Below are positions 8,666 through 15,212 of a DNA stretch of 35,315 bases, one piece after another. The notes below the pieces were generated by a model, which was given only the letters and a program-made list of their open reading frames with translations, had not been told where the DNA came from and did not search any database. Source of the DNA: a virus; IMG/VR virus record IMGVR_UViG_3300011114_000134, positions 1 through 35,315 of that record. The stretch is one strand, 5' to 3'. Within the stretch, counting starts at the first letter, position 1; each line of letters starts with the position of its first letter. Both the position numbers and the translations under genes were made by a program.

Positions 8666-9147
8666 TACCCTTTATAGCATCAATCCCACTTGCAACCAAG
8701 ATTGCCACCGCTACGATTGCGTTTACGGCTGTATTTGGCTTCGGTATGTACTTGGGTAACAAAATAGGTGTATCGTCTTGCCATGAGGCTGTAATTGAGG
8801 CACAGAGGCATAGTATTGAAACAGGTGTAAAGCAAGCTGAAGCGTCAGATAAGATTATTACAAAGTACGTTGACAGGGTTAAAATACTGAAACAGAACGT
8901 AATTAAGGAGGTAAAAGTTTATGTTAAAGACGATGCTAATATTATGCTGTCTCCTAATTTTCGGCTGTTCCACGACAGCTCCGCAAACAATGAGATTCCC
9001 AGCCGTACCTCAAATCCTGATGGAAAAGCCGTTACCGTTGAGGATCTTGCCAACACCATTGCAGGAAATTACGGTAACTGCCACGAAAATTCCGCTACAT
9101 TGATTAGTTTGCAGGATTGGGTTAGAGAACAGTCAATGATTAAATAA
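8662..9147 (+). CDS. Rz: Inner-membrane spanin (Rz-like)
   Basis: The protein has 161 residues. A transmembrane segment at about 11-32 (TATIAFTAVFGFGMYLG) is followed by a charged, coiled-coil periplasmic region at about 40-95 rich in Lys, Glu and Ala. The topology and position after the endolysin match i-spanins. A second, lipoprotein-coding frame lies inside the gene, the usual Rz/Rz1 arrangement. Its last 8 bases overlap the end of the convergent nuclease gene. Confidence 0.8.
   Translation: MIPFIASIPLATKIATATIAFTAVFGFGMYLGNKIGVSSCHEAVIEAQRHSIETGVKQAEASDKIITKYVDRVKILKQNVIKEVKVYVKDDANIMLSPNFRLFHDSSANNEIPSRTSNPDGKAVTVEDLANTIAGNYGNCHENSATLISLQDWVREQSMIK
8921..9103 (+). CDS. Rz1: Outer-membrane spanin lipoprotein (Rz1-like), nested in Rz
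   Basis: A 60-residue frame lies entirely inside Rz in another reading frame. It has an N-terminal hydrophobic stretch ending in the lipobox LIFGC (Cys16). The mature part is short and proline-rich (FPAVPQ, KPLPLRILPTPLQ), as in o-spanins. An AAGGAGG ribosome site lies 5' of the ATG, which argues for real translation. With Rz it should fuse inner and outer membranes at the end of lysis, implying a Gram-negative host. Confidence 0.85.
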   Translation: MLKTMLILCCLLIFGCSTTAPQTMRFPAVPQILMEKPLPLRILPTPLQEITVTATKIPLH

Positions 9148-9568
9148 TCTTTGAAGCGTATTTAGAAAGCATCTCTTTCTTGATAAGAAAAGCCTTCTTT
9201 TTAAAATTATCTCCACTACAAAAAAATTCTGAATAAGTCAGTTTATTTAAAATAATACATTTAATTATTTCTGATGGCTTAATTACACAAAAAGTTTTAT
9301 CGTCATAAAGTACCCAGAATTTAGCTTTTGTAGTCATTAGCCCAGATAGGCTGTCTCTTGATTCTATTTCAATTACAAAGTTATTAGTTTCATTGCTTTT
9401 TGGATCATATTTTACTTCCACTCCTGCTGATATTTCAGGTATCCATATATCATAATCTTTAAAATCGCCTAATATCCTACAAGCACATGGATATTTTTCT
9501 CTTATCATACCAATAACTTTATTTTCTACCGCTACACCTCTTTCTAAATCTAATTGAAAGTTACTCAT
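9140..9568 (-). CDS. PD-(D/E)XK nuclease-like protein
   Basis: The protein has 142 residues on the reverse strand. Candidate catalytic residues are E16, D40 in DYDIWIPE and E51-x-K53 in GVEVKYD, the order expected for a PD-(D/E)XK fold. TTKAKFWVLYD (79-89) is also typical of a small phage and bacterial nuclease family with this layout. The start at 9568 overlaps the end of the RusA remnant by 8 bases. This suggests the two once formed a leftward operon, opposite to all other genes. The substrate is unknown. Confidence 0.65.
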   Translation of the reverse strand: MSNFQLDLERGVAVENKVIGMIREKYPCACRILGDFKDYDIWIPEISAGVEVKYDPKSNETNNFVIEIESRDSLSGLMTTKAKFWVLYDDKTFCVIKPSEIIKCIILNKLTYSEFFCSGDNFKKKAFLIKKEMLSKYASKII

Positions 9569-9725
9569 AAATTGAAATAGTCACTTTGCATAAACCGCCC
9601 TTAACGATTGATCCGCGCTCTACCAACAGTTTATCTATCTGTGAATCATCATCAAATAAGCCAGCCTGGCATATAGAGTCTATAATAAACAAGATATTGA
9701 TAACTAGTTTAAAACTATCTGTTAT
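9561..9725 (-). pseudogene. RusA Holliday-junction resolvase remnant
   Basis: The reverse frame ending at 9561 encodes a segment resembling the last ~45 residues of RusA. IIDSICQAG and DDDSQIDKL match 'fDaltkAG' and 'lDDaQv..' of the family, and VERGSIVKGGLCKVTI matches its last strand. The normal protein is about 120 residues. Here the N-terminal two thirds are missing, because a + strand gene starts at 9738. Where the catalytic 'DxDN..K' should be, the frame reads LVINILF, so the metal-binding Asp pair and the Lys are lost. No good start codon or ribosome site is seen. I read it as a decayed, truncated gene. Confidence 0.6.
9705..9717. promoter_or_regulatory. 13-bp perfect palindrome between divergent genes
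   Basis: TAGTTTAAAACTA is a perfect inverted repeat (TAGTTT-A-AAACTA) about 20 bases upstream of the endonuclease gene at 9738 and inside the start of the leftward remnant. A TATAAT at 9725-9730 follows it. It could be an operator or an endonuclease recognition site. The evidence is symmetry and position only. Confidence 0.3.
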
Positions 9726-9737
9726 ATAATAACATAT

Positions 9738-10607
9738 ATGAAATGGACAGACACAGAAAAACAATTATTTATTAATAATTACCCAATTATGGGACTTAAA
9801 TGGTGCATGAAAAGGTTTCAGAAAACAAATGGACAAATAAGAACCATGGCATGGAGATTAAATTTAAAACAAGACAAAAGCTCTGAGTTTTTTAAAACAT
9901 GGCAAGAAAAAGCAAGATTAAGTAAAATTGGAAAAAAAAAGCCAATTCACTCTGAAATAATGAAAAAAAGGGTTGAAGAATTTGGGCATACATTTCCTAA
10001 AATGACTAATGAGTTGAAAAAAATACTTAGCGATAGGTTAAAAAAAAGAATAGCAGCCTATGGGCATCCAAGGGGGATGTTAGGAAAACATCATTCAAAA
10101 GAAACAAAAGAAATTATGTCAGAAAGTTCTAAAAATATGTGGTTGAATATGTCCGAAGAAAAAAAGGACGGTTACTCATTAAGAGCAAGTGCAAATGGGA
10201 GAAAACAAACTATGAATAGAGCAAATGCTTCTTGGAAAGCTGGATGGAGAGATATAGGAAGTGAAAGAAAATATTACCGATCTCGGTGGGAAGCTAATTA
10301 TGCTAGGTATTTAGAATGGTTAAAAGTTAATAAACAAATAACTGATTGGAAACACGAGCCTAAAACTTTTTGGTTTGAAGGTATAAAGCGTGGATGTATG
10401 AGTTATTTGCCTGATTTTTGGGTACAAGAGTTAAACGAATCTGAATCTTATCATGAGGTTAAGGGCTGGATGGACGATAGAAGTAAAACAAAAATTAAAA
10501 GAATGGCTAAATATCATCCAAAAGTAAAGTTACTTGTAATAGACGGGAAAAGTTATAAATTACTTGCGAAACAGTTATTAAATCTAATTAATGGGTGGGA
10601 AAAATAA
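9738..10607 (+). CDS. Free-standing homing endonuclease, NUMOD3 plus PD-(D/E)XK-like domain
   Basis: The protein has 289 residues. The N-terminus (1-44, WTDTEKQLFINNYP) looks like a SANT/Myb or HTH module. Basic NUMOD3-like motifs follow, clearest at 113-135 with LGKHHSKETKEIMSES, used by homing endonucleases to bind DNA. The C-terminal domain has E185 (RSRWEANYARYL), D226 (SYLPDFWV) and E240-V-K242 followed by Gly, a PD-(D/E)XK/VSR-type nuclease core. Its sequence is more Lys/Asn/AT-rich than its neighbours. It replaces the missing 5' part of the RusA gene, consistent with a mobile insertion. Confidence 0.75.
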   Translation: MKWTDTEKQLFINNYPIMGLKWCMKRFQKTNGQIRTMAWRLNLKQDKSSEFFKTWQEKARLSKIGKKKPIHSEIMKKRVEEFGHTFPKMTNELKKILSDRLKKRIAAYGHPRGMLGKHHSKETKEIMSESSKNMWLNMSEEKKDGYSLRASANGRKQTMNRANASWKAGWRDIGSERKYYRSRWEANYARYLEWLKVNKQITDWKHEPKTFWFEGIKRGCMSYLPDFWVQELNESESYHEVKGWMDDRSKTKIKRMAKYHPKVKLLVIDGKSYKLLAKQLLNLINGWEK

Positions 10608-10610
10608 ACA

Positions 10611-10623
10611 TATATTAATTATA
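10611..10623 (-). repeat. 13-base AT motif, reverse copy
   Basis: TATATTAATTATA is the exact reverse complement of TATAATTAATATA found just before the starts at 17495 and 18720. Here it lies in the gap before the ERF gene, at the -35 distance from the TATAAT at 10634. It may be a promoter element or a protein-binding site. Confidence 0.4.
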
Positions 10624-10633
10624 CTATATGATA

Positions 10634-10657
10634 TATAATAGATGTGTCATTTTGACA
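10634..10657 (+). promoter_or_regulatory. Putative promoter -10 box and overlapping inverted repeat for the recombination operon
   Basis: A consensus TATAAT lies at 10634-10639, with no good -35. TGTCA-TTT-TGACA (10645-10657) falls on the expected transcription start, a layout typical of a repressor operator. The ERF gene follows after an AAGGAA ribosome site. Confidence 0.4.
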
Positions 10658-10673
10658 TATAAAGGAATATATC

Positions 10674-11237
10674 ATGAAAACTTCAGAAAGCATTACAAAG
10701 ATTGCTTCCGCATTAGTTTCAGCCCAGAAAGATTTTCTCTCAGCAAAAAAAACCAGCGATAACCCTTTCTTTAAAAGCAAATATGCTGATCTTCAAGCTG
10801 TCATAAGCGCAGTTAAAGAATCATTAAACGAGAATGGCATAGCGTTTATTCAGTCACCGACAGAAAGTGAAGGCGATGTTCTTAAACTCACAACTCGTTT
10901 ACTTCATGAATCTGGCGAATGGATTGAGGATACATCAGTTTGCCCATTAGTTAAACGAGATCCACAGGCTTTTGGTTCAGCATTAAGTTATCTGCGAAGG
11001 TATAGCCTATCAGCCATGTGCGGAATTTATCAAGCCGATGATGATGGTAACGAGGCAACGAAGAAAACAGATGTTGATGTCACCGACATTATAGTAGCTA
11101 TCAAAGAATCAACCGACATAGATAGCATGAAAAATATCTACATTAAGGGAGTTAAATTCTGTAACGGAAATGAAACAGCCCTAAAATTGCTTCTTGACGC
11201 TAAAGATTCACGCAAGAAAGCATTGGAGGTTAAATGA
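10674..11237 (+). CDS. ERF-family single-strand annealing recombinase
   Basis: The protein has 187 residues. NPFFKSKYADLQAV (30-43), LNENGIAFIQSP (51-62) and DPQAFGSALSYLRRYSLSAM (97-116) are signature segments of the ERF family (P22 Erf-like). Members bind ssDNA ends and anneal complementary strands in recombination or circularisation. It overlaps a YqaJ-type exonuclease by an ATGA, making an annealase/exonuclease pair as in lambda Red, and SSB lies further downstream. It is the first gene after a 66-base regulatory gap. Confidence 0.9.
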   Translation: MKTSESITKIASALVSAQKDFLSAKKTSDNPFFKSKYADLQAVISAVKESLNENGIAFIQSPTESEGDVLKLTTRLLHESGEWIEDTSVCPLVKRDPQAFGSALSYLRRYSLSAMCGIYQADDDGNEATKKTDVDVTDIIVAIKESTDIDSMKNIYIKGVKFCNGNETALKLLLDAKDSRKKALEVK

Positions 11238-11854
11238 TAGAGCAAAGATCCGAGGAGTGGTTCAAACAGAGATTAGGACACGTTACAGCTAGCCGAATGA
11301 GCGAGGCACTTTCAAAAGGAACTGGAGTTACTAGAGACAAATATAAGATGCAGCTAATTTCGGAACGCTTAACTGGGCAAAGCGAAAAGAGTTTTTCAAA
11401 CGGGTACATGGAGTGGGGGGTGCAACAAGAAAAATTTGCGCTTATGCGCTACGAGTGCGATACAGACTGTATTGTAGACGAGGCAGAGTTCTACACTCAC
11501 CCAACAATTAAATGGCTTGGTGCGTCACCTGATGGGCTTTTAATGGATGCTGATGGTTCGATTAAGGGGTTGATTGAAATAAAGTGCCTTAAGACAGAAA
11601 ACCATCTGGAATTCTTTTTAAGTGAGAGTCCTAAAATCCCTGCAAAATACATTGTTCAGATGCAGACTCAAATGTGGGTAACTGGTGCGGAATGGTGTGA
11701 TTTTGTATCCTACGATTCAAGGGTAATCCATGAGCATCGTCAGATTTTCATAACCAGAGTTAAAAGGGATGATAAATTTATTAAAGAAATGGAAATTGAT
11801 GTAGTGAAATTCTTAGCGGAAGTTGAGGAAACAATTAACAAATTGGAAAAATAG
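11234..11854 (+). CDS. YqaJ-like 5'-3' exonuclease (viral recombinase nuclease)
   Basis: The protein has 206 residues. The start EQRSEEWFKQRLGHVTASR (3-21) is the YqaJ signature. Catalytic candidates are E66, D100 (GASPDGLL) and E115-I-K117 (LIEIKC), the lambda-exonuclease type PD-(D/E)XK core. YIVQMQTQMWVTG is the usual following helix. It would resect dsDNA ends to give ssDNA for the ERF protein encoded just before it (ATGA overlap). Confidence 0.9.
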   Translation: MIEQRSEEWFKQRLGHVTASRMSEALSKGTGVTRDKYKMQLISERLTGQSEKSFSNGYMEWGVQQEKFALMRYECDTDCIVDEAEFYTHPTIKWLGASPDGLLMDADGSIKGLIEIKCLKTENHLEFFLSESPKIPAKYIVQMQTQMWVTGAEWCDFVSYDSRVIHEHRQIFITRVKRDDKFIKEMEIDVVKFLAEVEETINKLEK

Positions 11855-11855
11855 T

Positions 11856-12443
11856 ATGAAATTAAGAGAATCCAAGTCCAGCTACCGACACATTATACCT
11901 CCAGCAGGAGGAATGATTAGGCAAGGAAGCAACAAAACTAAAATTGCTAGAAGTGCCGCGATGATGAGCTTGGTTTGCGATAATTGTGGCGATTCATATG
12001 AAACTTACTCATGTTGGTTTAATAAAGGAGGAAAAAAGAATCATTTCTGCTCATGTGGTTGTCACATCGAATGGAGAAAAATTAAAATAATAAAATCGTG
12101 TGAAATATGTTATGAGCATTTTACTGTTAGCCCAACCAATTGGTTTAGAAAGGTAACTTGCTCAAGAAAATGTATGATTAAAAAAAGAAGCGATTTTATG
12201 ATAAACGAGGCAAGCCATATGTCATTATCGCCAATTTATAATTTTGGAAACCATGAAACTGCGATTGAATTGGGGTATGCAAAATTTACAGTAGAGCAGG
12301 TACAGAAAATATATCTTGATGCTCGCACTCAATCAGTAATTTCTGCCGAGTTTAAAATATCTCAATCAAACGTGAGTAATATCAAACTAGGAAAAACTTG
12401 GGGGTATGCGACAAAACATTTAACAAAACTGGAGAAATCATGA
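11856..12443 (+). CDS. Zinc-finger / HTH DNA-binding protein, possible degenerate homing gene
   Basis: The protein has 195 residues from the ATG at 11856; an in-frame ATG at 11823 would overlap the exonuclease. It has two treble-clef-like Cys clusters: CDNCGDSY with FCSCGCH, and CEICYEHF with CSRKCM. The C-terminal FTVEQVQKIYLDA...ISQSNVSNIKLGKTW is an HTH of the kind that follows HNH homing endonucleases ('vs.s.V..I..gk.W'). No HNH catalytic triad is evident. It separates exonuclease and SSB genes that would otherwise be adjacent. Confidence 0.5.
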   Translation: MKLRESKSSYRHIIPPAGGMIRQGSNKTKIARSAAMMSLVCDNCGDSYETYSCWFNKGGKKNHFCSCGCHIEWRKIKIIKSCEICYEHFTVSPTNWFRKVTCSRKCMIKKRSDFMINEASHMSLSPIYNFGNHETAIELGYAKFTVEQVQKIYLDARTQSVISAEFKISQSNVSNIKLGKTWGYATKHLTKLEKS

Positions 12444-12811
12444 GCAATGACTTAAATCAATGTAATTTTATCGGCAGACTAGGCAAAGATCCAGAAACTA
12501 GATTCACGGCTGGAGGAGATCCAATTTGTAGCTTTTCTATTGGCTGTGGCTGGAAAACTAAAGCTAAAGAAGGGGTGGAATGGGTTAATGTTTCCGCATT
12601 TGGAAAACTTGCTGAGATATGCGGGCAGTATTTGAAAAAGGGTAGCCAGGTGTACGTCTCTGGTAAACTAAAAACTGATAAATATGAGAAAGACGGAGTG
12701 GTTAAATATTCGACTAAAATATCAGCCGATACCATTCAATTTCTAAGCAAGTCAGAAAGTAAACCAACTACTAAAAATGATAATTTTTTAGATGACGATA
12801 TTGCATTTTAG
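12440..12811 (+). CDS. ssb: Single-stranded DNA-binding protein
   Basis: The protein has 123 residues from the ATG at 12440, behind GGAGAA and overlapping the previous TGA; a GTG- or ATG-type start further upstream is not needed. NFIGRLGKDPETRFTAGGDP starts the OB fold, WVNVSAFGKLAEICGQYLKKG is the classical SSB core, and the acidic tail ends DDDIAF, the partner-binding tip. It protects ssDNA for the ERF/exonuclease pair and host polymerase. A terminator follows. Confidence 0.95.
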   Translation: MSNDLNQCNFIGRLGKDPETRFTAGGDPICSFSIGCGWKTKAKEGVEWVNVSAFGKLAEICGQYLKKGSQVYVSGKLKTDKYEKDGVVKYSTKISADTIQFLSKSESKPTTKNDNFLDDDIAF

Positions 12812-12813
12812 GG

Positions 12814-12891
12814 TATAATTAACAGGCGAATAAAGTAGTTGCCAAAGTTGTTCGTAGAGGGGTATGCAGAAATGTGTATTCCTCTTTTTTT
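12814..12891 (+). ncRNA. Possible short RNA between ssb and the next promoter
   Basis: A consensus TATAAT lies at 12814-12819, two bases after the ssb stop, with no clear -35. Transcription from it would end at the terminator at 12857-12891, giving an RNA of about 65 nt. GCGAA (12827-12831) can pair with TTCGT (12851-12855). It may equally be only the 3' end of the ssb transcript. Confidence 0.25.
12857..12891 (+). terminator. Rho-independent terminator after ssb
   Basis: GAGGGGTA (12857-12864) pairs with TATTCCTC (12877-12884), eight pairs with two G-U, followed by seven T (12885-12891). It closes the recombination operon. Confidence 0.75.
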
Positions 12892-12968
12892 ATTCAAAAT
12901 TCCAACTTTTTACCCTTCTCTAAAACCCTTATGTTTATTGGATCTACGATATATATTATAAATAAGTG

Positions 12969-12998
12969 TTGACAACTATAATACATCTAAATTAATAT
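12969..12998 (+). promoter_or_regulatory. Sigma-70-type promoter for the small early genes
   Basis: TTGACA (12969-12974) is followed after 18 bases by TAATAT (12993-12998). A second perfect TATAAT lies at 12977-12982. The promoter stands 40 bases before the first small gene at 13040, after the ssb terminator. The rest of 12812-13039 shows nothing else. Confidence 0.6.
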
Positions 12999-13039
12999 TC
13001 ATTCATAGACATCATTTTGATGGCGAATAGGAGAATAAA

Positions 13040-13180
13040 ATGAGTAAATACGATCAAGGTTACAATCATCTAAACCAGCCCGCTAAAAGAGGATTTGAGT
13101 TAGTACCAATGTTAATCGTGGCACTAGCTACATTGACAATAATTGTTTTGCAATTAATCAATAATTGCGGAGGTGTTTGA
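13040..13180 (+). CDS. Small membrane protein of unknown function
   Basis: The protein has 46 residues, with start ATG after AGGAGA. A polar N-terminus with GYNHLNQPAKRGFE precedes one hydrophobic helix at about 22-40 (LVPMLIVALATLTIIVLQL). It is the first gene after the promoter at 12969 and overlaps the next by one base (TGATG). Its gene end holds a hairpin just before the next ribosome site. Confidence 0.6.
   Translation: MSKYDQGYNHLNQPAKRGFELVPMLIVALATLTIIVLQLINNCGGV
13150..13168 (+). promoter_or_regulatory. Hairpin abutting a ribosome-binding site
   Basis: GCAATTA (13150-13156) and TAATTGC (13162-13168) form a seven-pair stem with a five-base loop. The stem directly abuts GGAGG (13169-13173), the ribosome site of the gene at 13180, so it could tune its translation. 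Confidence 0.35.
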
Positions 13181-13341
13181 TGAGCGAATTTGAGGACTAC
13201 GCAAGTTATTTGGACGAAGACTACGATCAAGAGTTACAGGAATTGCAAGCAAAATATTTTGACGGAATAATCCAGATTGACATTGACGATGATGATTATA
13301 ATGATCCTCGTCAGACAATAGAAAAAGAGGTGGCACTATGA
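13180..13341 (+). CDS. Small, very acidic protein
   Basis: The protein has 53 residues and is rich in Asp and Glu, with IDIDDDDYNDP in the second half. It has a strong GGAGG site and overlaps both neighbours (TGATG and ATGA). The charge and size recall DNA-mimic or host-takeover proteins of phages, but no family is recognised and this is only a suggestion. Confidence 0.6.
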   Translation: MSEFEDYASYLDEDYDQELQELQAKYFDGIIQIDIDDDDYNDPRQTIEKEVAL

Positions 13342-13514
13342 ACAACTCAAAAAATATCGCTAACTATATTCAGATAAAATTCCACGATGAGCGTCCATTA
13401 TATGTCATTAGCGTTGGCGGGGTATCTGAAGAAGATACGCACGGAAGCATCAAGTATATTGTTGCGTTAAGCGACAAGGATAGAATGTATAAGGTAACTG
13501 TGGAGGCTTTATGA
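13338..13514 (+). CDS. Small conserved-context protein of unknown function
   Basis: The protein has 58 residues, overlapping both neighbours by ATGA. It is probably a small beta-rich domain (YIQIKFHDERPLYVISVGG, then IKYIVALSDKDRMYKVTV). No motif is recognised. Tight coupling in a four-gene run supports it as a real gene. Confidence 0.55.
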   Translation: MNNSKNIANYIQIKFHDERPLYVISVGGVSEEDTHGSIKYIVALSDKDRMYKVTVEAL

Positions 13515-13840
13515 ACGATATTAGTCCCTACAAAGCCCTTGATTTTATCCGTGATAACGCTGAGGCTTTTGCAGTAGCTAAAGCGTCAGTAGTTTATCTT
13601 ACAGAATATCGCAAGACGATTAAATCTATTTTGATGCAACAATCCGATGCTAAAACCGAAAGCGCAAAAGAGTCTTATGCTTACGCTCACGAGGATTACG
13701 TTAATAATCTTATCGCTTTGAGGGTAGCTATTGAACAAGCGGAATGTATGCGCTGGAAATTAATTGCGGCACAATCCAAGATTGAAGTGTGGCGCAGTTT
13801 AGAAGCGTCAACACGAGCAGAGATAAAAGGGGTGGGTTAA
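13511..13840 (+). CDS. Conserved phage protein, helical, unknown function
   Basis: The protein has 109 residues, almost entirely helical. LDFIRDNAEAFAVAKASVVYLTEYRK and later MRWKLIAAQSKIEVWRS match a small family that sits next to DNA methylase or recombination genes in many betaproteobacterial phages. It probably belongs to DNA metabolism. It overlaps the methylase start (TAATG). Confidence 0.65.
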   Translation: MNDISPYKALDFIRDNAEAFAVAKASVVYLTEYRKTIKSILMQQSDAKTESAKESYAYAHEDYVNNLIALRVAIEQAECMRWKLIAAQSKIEVWRSLEASTRAEIKGVG

Positions 13841-14541
13841 TGATAGATTGTAAGTTGTGTACAAGAATAGGAAACTCTAGATTGTATAGAATGGACTGCA
13901 TGGAATACATGGCAACTTTGCCGGACAAGGCTTTTGAGCTGGCGATTGTTGATGTTCCGTATGGAATTGGCGAGAATGGGGATACGAACTCAAGCCGAGG
14001 TAAGTTAGCAACATCAAAGAATTACAAGTCTTTTGCTGGTGGGGATGCGAATGCGCCGCCTATTGAGTATTTTAACGAGTTGCAGCGCGTGAGCAAAAAT
14101 CAGATTGTGTGGGGTGCGAATCATTTTATAGAGCGCATAGGAAAGCCAAGCCCATGCTGGATTGTATGGGACAAAATAAACGGGGCAACTGATTTTGCAG
14201 ATTGTGAGTTGGCTTACACATCGTTCCAAACTGCTGTGCGTCAATTTCGTTTTCAATGGCAGGGAATGTTACAGGGCGACATGAAGAATAAAGAGGCGCG
14301 GATACACCCCACCCAAAAGCCCGTAAAGCTCTACGAATGGCTTCTTGCCAACTACGCCAAGCAAGGCGACAAGATACTAGACACTCATCTAGGCTCAATG
14401 TCTAGCGTAATCGCCTGTCTCAATATGGGATATGAAATAACTGGATGCGAATTAGATGAAGATTATTTTTTATCAGGCATTAAAAGAGTAGAGCAATCTC
14501 AAAAACAAGGCGTTTTATTTGAAATTAAAGGGATGAGTTAA
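13840..14541 (+). CDS. DNA N6-adenine or N4-cytosine methyltransferase
   Basis: The protein has 233 residues. The start at 13840 (TAATG) is preferred because earlier in-frame codons overlap the preceding gene. The catalytic motif IV is DVPY (38-41) where DPPY/NPPY is usual. HPTQKP (156-161) and LDTHLGSMSS (180-189) give the target-region end and the SAM-binding motif, in the order typical of beta-class phage methylases. It would methylate phage DNA against host restriction. The P-to-V change in motif IV occurs in related phage enzymes as far as I recall, so activity is likely but unproven. Confidence 0.8.
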   Translation: MIDCKLCTRIGNSRLYRMDCMEYMATLPDKAFELAIVDVPYGIGENGDTNSSRGKLATSKNYKSFAGGDANAPPIEYFNELQRVSKNQIVWGANHFIERIGKPSPCWIVWDKINGATDFADCELAYTSFQTAVRQFRFQWQGMLQGDMKNKEARIHPTQKPVKLYEWLLANYAKQGDKILDTHLGSMSSVIACLNMGYEITGCELDEDYFLSGIKRVEQSQKQGVLFEIKGMS

Positions 14542-14804
14542 TGGCGCATAGTAAAAAGTTTTTGACGATGATTGCTGAACTGGGTTGTTGTCTATGCCTA
14601 AGAAATGGGCATCCCGACACACCAGCAGAAATTCACCATGTTAGAAATGGAGGACGTAGGGATACATCACCAGTATTGCCACTTTGCATGGAACATCATC
14701 GTGGTGCTACTGGTGTGCATAATTTAGGCTCAAGAGGGTTTACAGAGTTCCACGGCATAAGCGAGGAAGAACTTTTAGACAGATTGGAATTTAGAAAAGG
14801 ATAA
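14541..14804 (+). CDS. Ref-like HNH nuclease / zinc protein
   Basis: The protein has 87 residues. CCLC (16-19), the pair H32-H33 in IHHVRNGGRRD, LCMEHH (48-53) and VHNLGSRGF form the layout of the Ref family, whose P1 member is a RecA-dependent nuclease that boosts recombination. It is about half the length of P1 Ref and keeps the HNH-type core. It is ATG-coupled to the methylase and probably nicks or cuts D-loop DNA. Confidence 0.7.
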   Translation: MAHSKKFLTMIAELGCCLCLRNGHPDTPAEIHHVRNGGRRDTSPVLPLCMEHHRGATGVHNLGSRGFTEFHGISEEELLDRLEFRKG

Positions 14805-14808
14805 TAAA

Positions 14809-15039
14809 ATGATACGCACAAATAATACTTATAAAGACGCAAAAAACGAGCAGAATTACCAGCGTCATCTTCAAAAAGGTGGAATGTATTACTTAAATGC
14901 TGAGAATCAGATTCATGGCGGTTATCACGATGGTTCGGCATGGAGAAAACAAAATGAAAGACTAGCCCGAATAGTGTCTATCGTAATATTGTCTCTTGCG
15001 TTATTTGTGTGTATTTTTTTAGTGAAATATGTAATTTGA
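14809..15039 (+). CDS. Small membrane-anchored protein, unknown function
   Basis: The protein has 76 residues. A polar, Tyr/His-rich N-terminal half is followed by a C-terminal transmembrane helix at about 53-74 (IVSIVILSLALFVCIFLV), a tail-anchored topology. The stop codon lies inside the TTGACA of the next promoter. The function is unknown. Confidence 0.6.
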   Translation: MIRTNNTYKDAKNEQNYQRHLQKGGMYYLNAENQIHGGYHDGSAWRKQNERLARIVSIVILSLALFVCIFLVKYVI

Positions 15040-15064
15040 CAATGTAAAAAATGAAGTTTATATT
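15036..15064 (+). promoter_or_regulatory. Strong sigma-70-type promoter of the structured leader
   Basis: TTGACA (15036-15041) and TATATT (15059-15064) are separated by exactly 17 bases. Transcription should start near 15071, at the first hairpin of the leader before the replication gene. Confidence 0.7.
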
Positions 15065-15068
15065 AACA

Positions 15069-15212
15069 GTTCGGGATCGTAATCCGAACAGTCTTAAGGA
15101 ATGGCCAGAAATGAAATCAATCAGTTTTCTATGTGGTGAAGAAAGGGTTTACAGCCTTTCCGTTCCTATGGTTTGTTTACCTGTTGGGTTACTCCCAGCC
15201 TTCACCACATAG
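15069..15212 (+). ncRNA. Structured RNA leader (multi-branch fold) upstream of the replication gene
   Basis: Hairpin 1 pairs GTTCGG and AT with ATCCGAAC (15069-15089, one bulged G). Then CTATGTGGTGAAG (15129-15141) pairs perfectly with CTTCACCACATAG (15200-15212). This 13-bp stem encloses AAAGG/CCTTT (15142-15159) and GTTGGG/CCCAGC (15183-15199), plus a possible three-pair GGT/ACC arm (15170-15181), giving a three- or four-way junction. GTTTAC occurs in one loop (15147) and in the linker (15175). The outer stem takes up the first two bases of the AGGGA ribosome site (15211-15215) of the gene at 15222, so folding could control translation. No known riboswitch or ribozyme core is recognised. 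Confidence 0.6.

Noticed and set aside
9176-9190. TTTCTT/AAGAAA hairpin as a terminator for the lysis operon
   Set aside because: Only six mostly A-T pairs, within the nuclease gene, and no T tract.
12992-13008. AATATTCATTC as an inverted relative of the 17490 start region
   Set aside because: Only eleven AT-rich bases match and the distance rule is not kept; probably chance.
15129-15212. Hammerhead ribozyme or tRNA in the structured leader
   Set aside because: There is no CUGANGA/GAAA core and the arms do not match tRNA stem and loop lengths.
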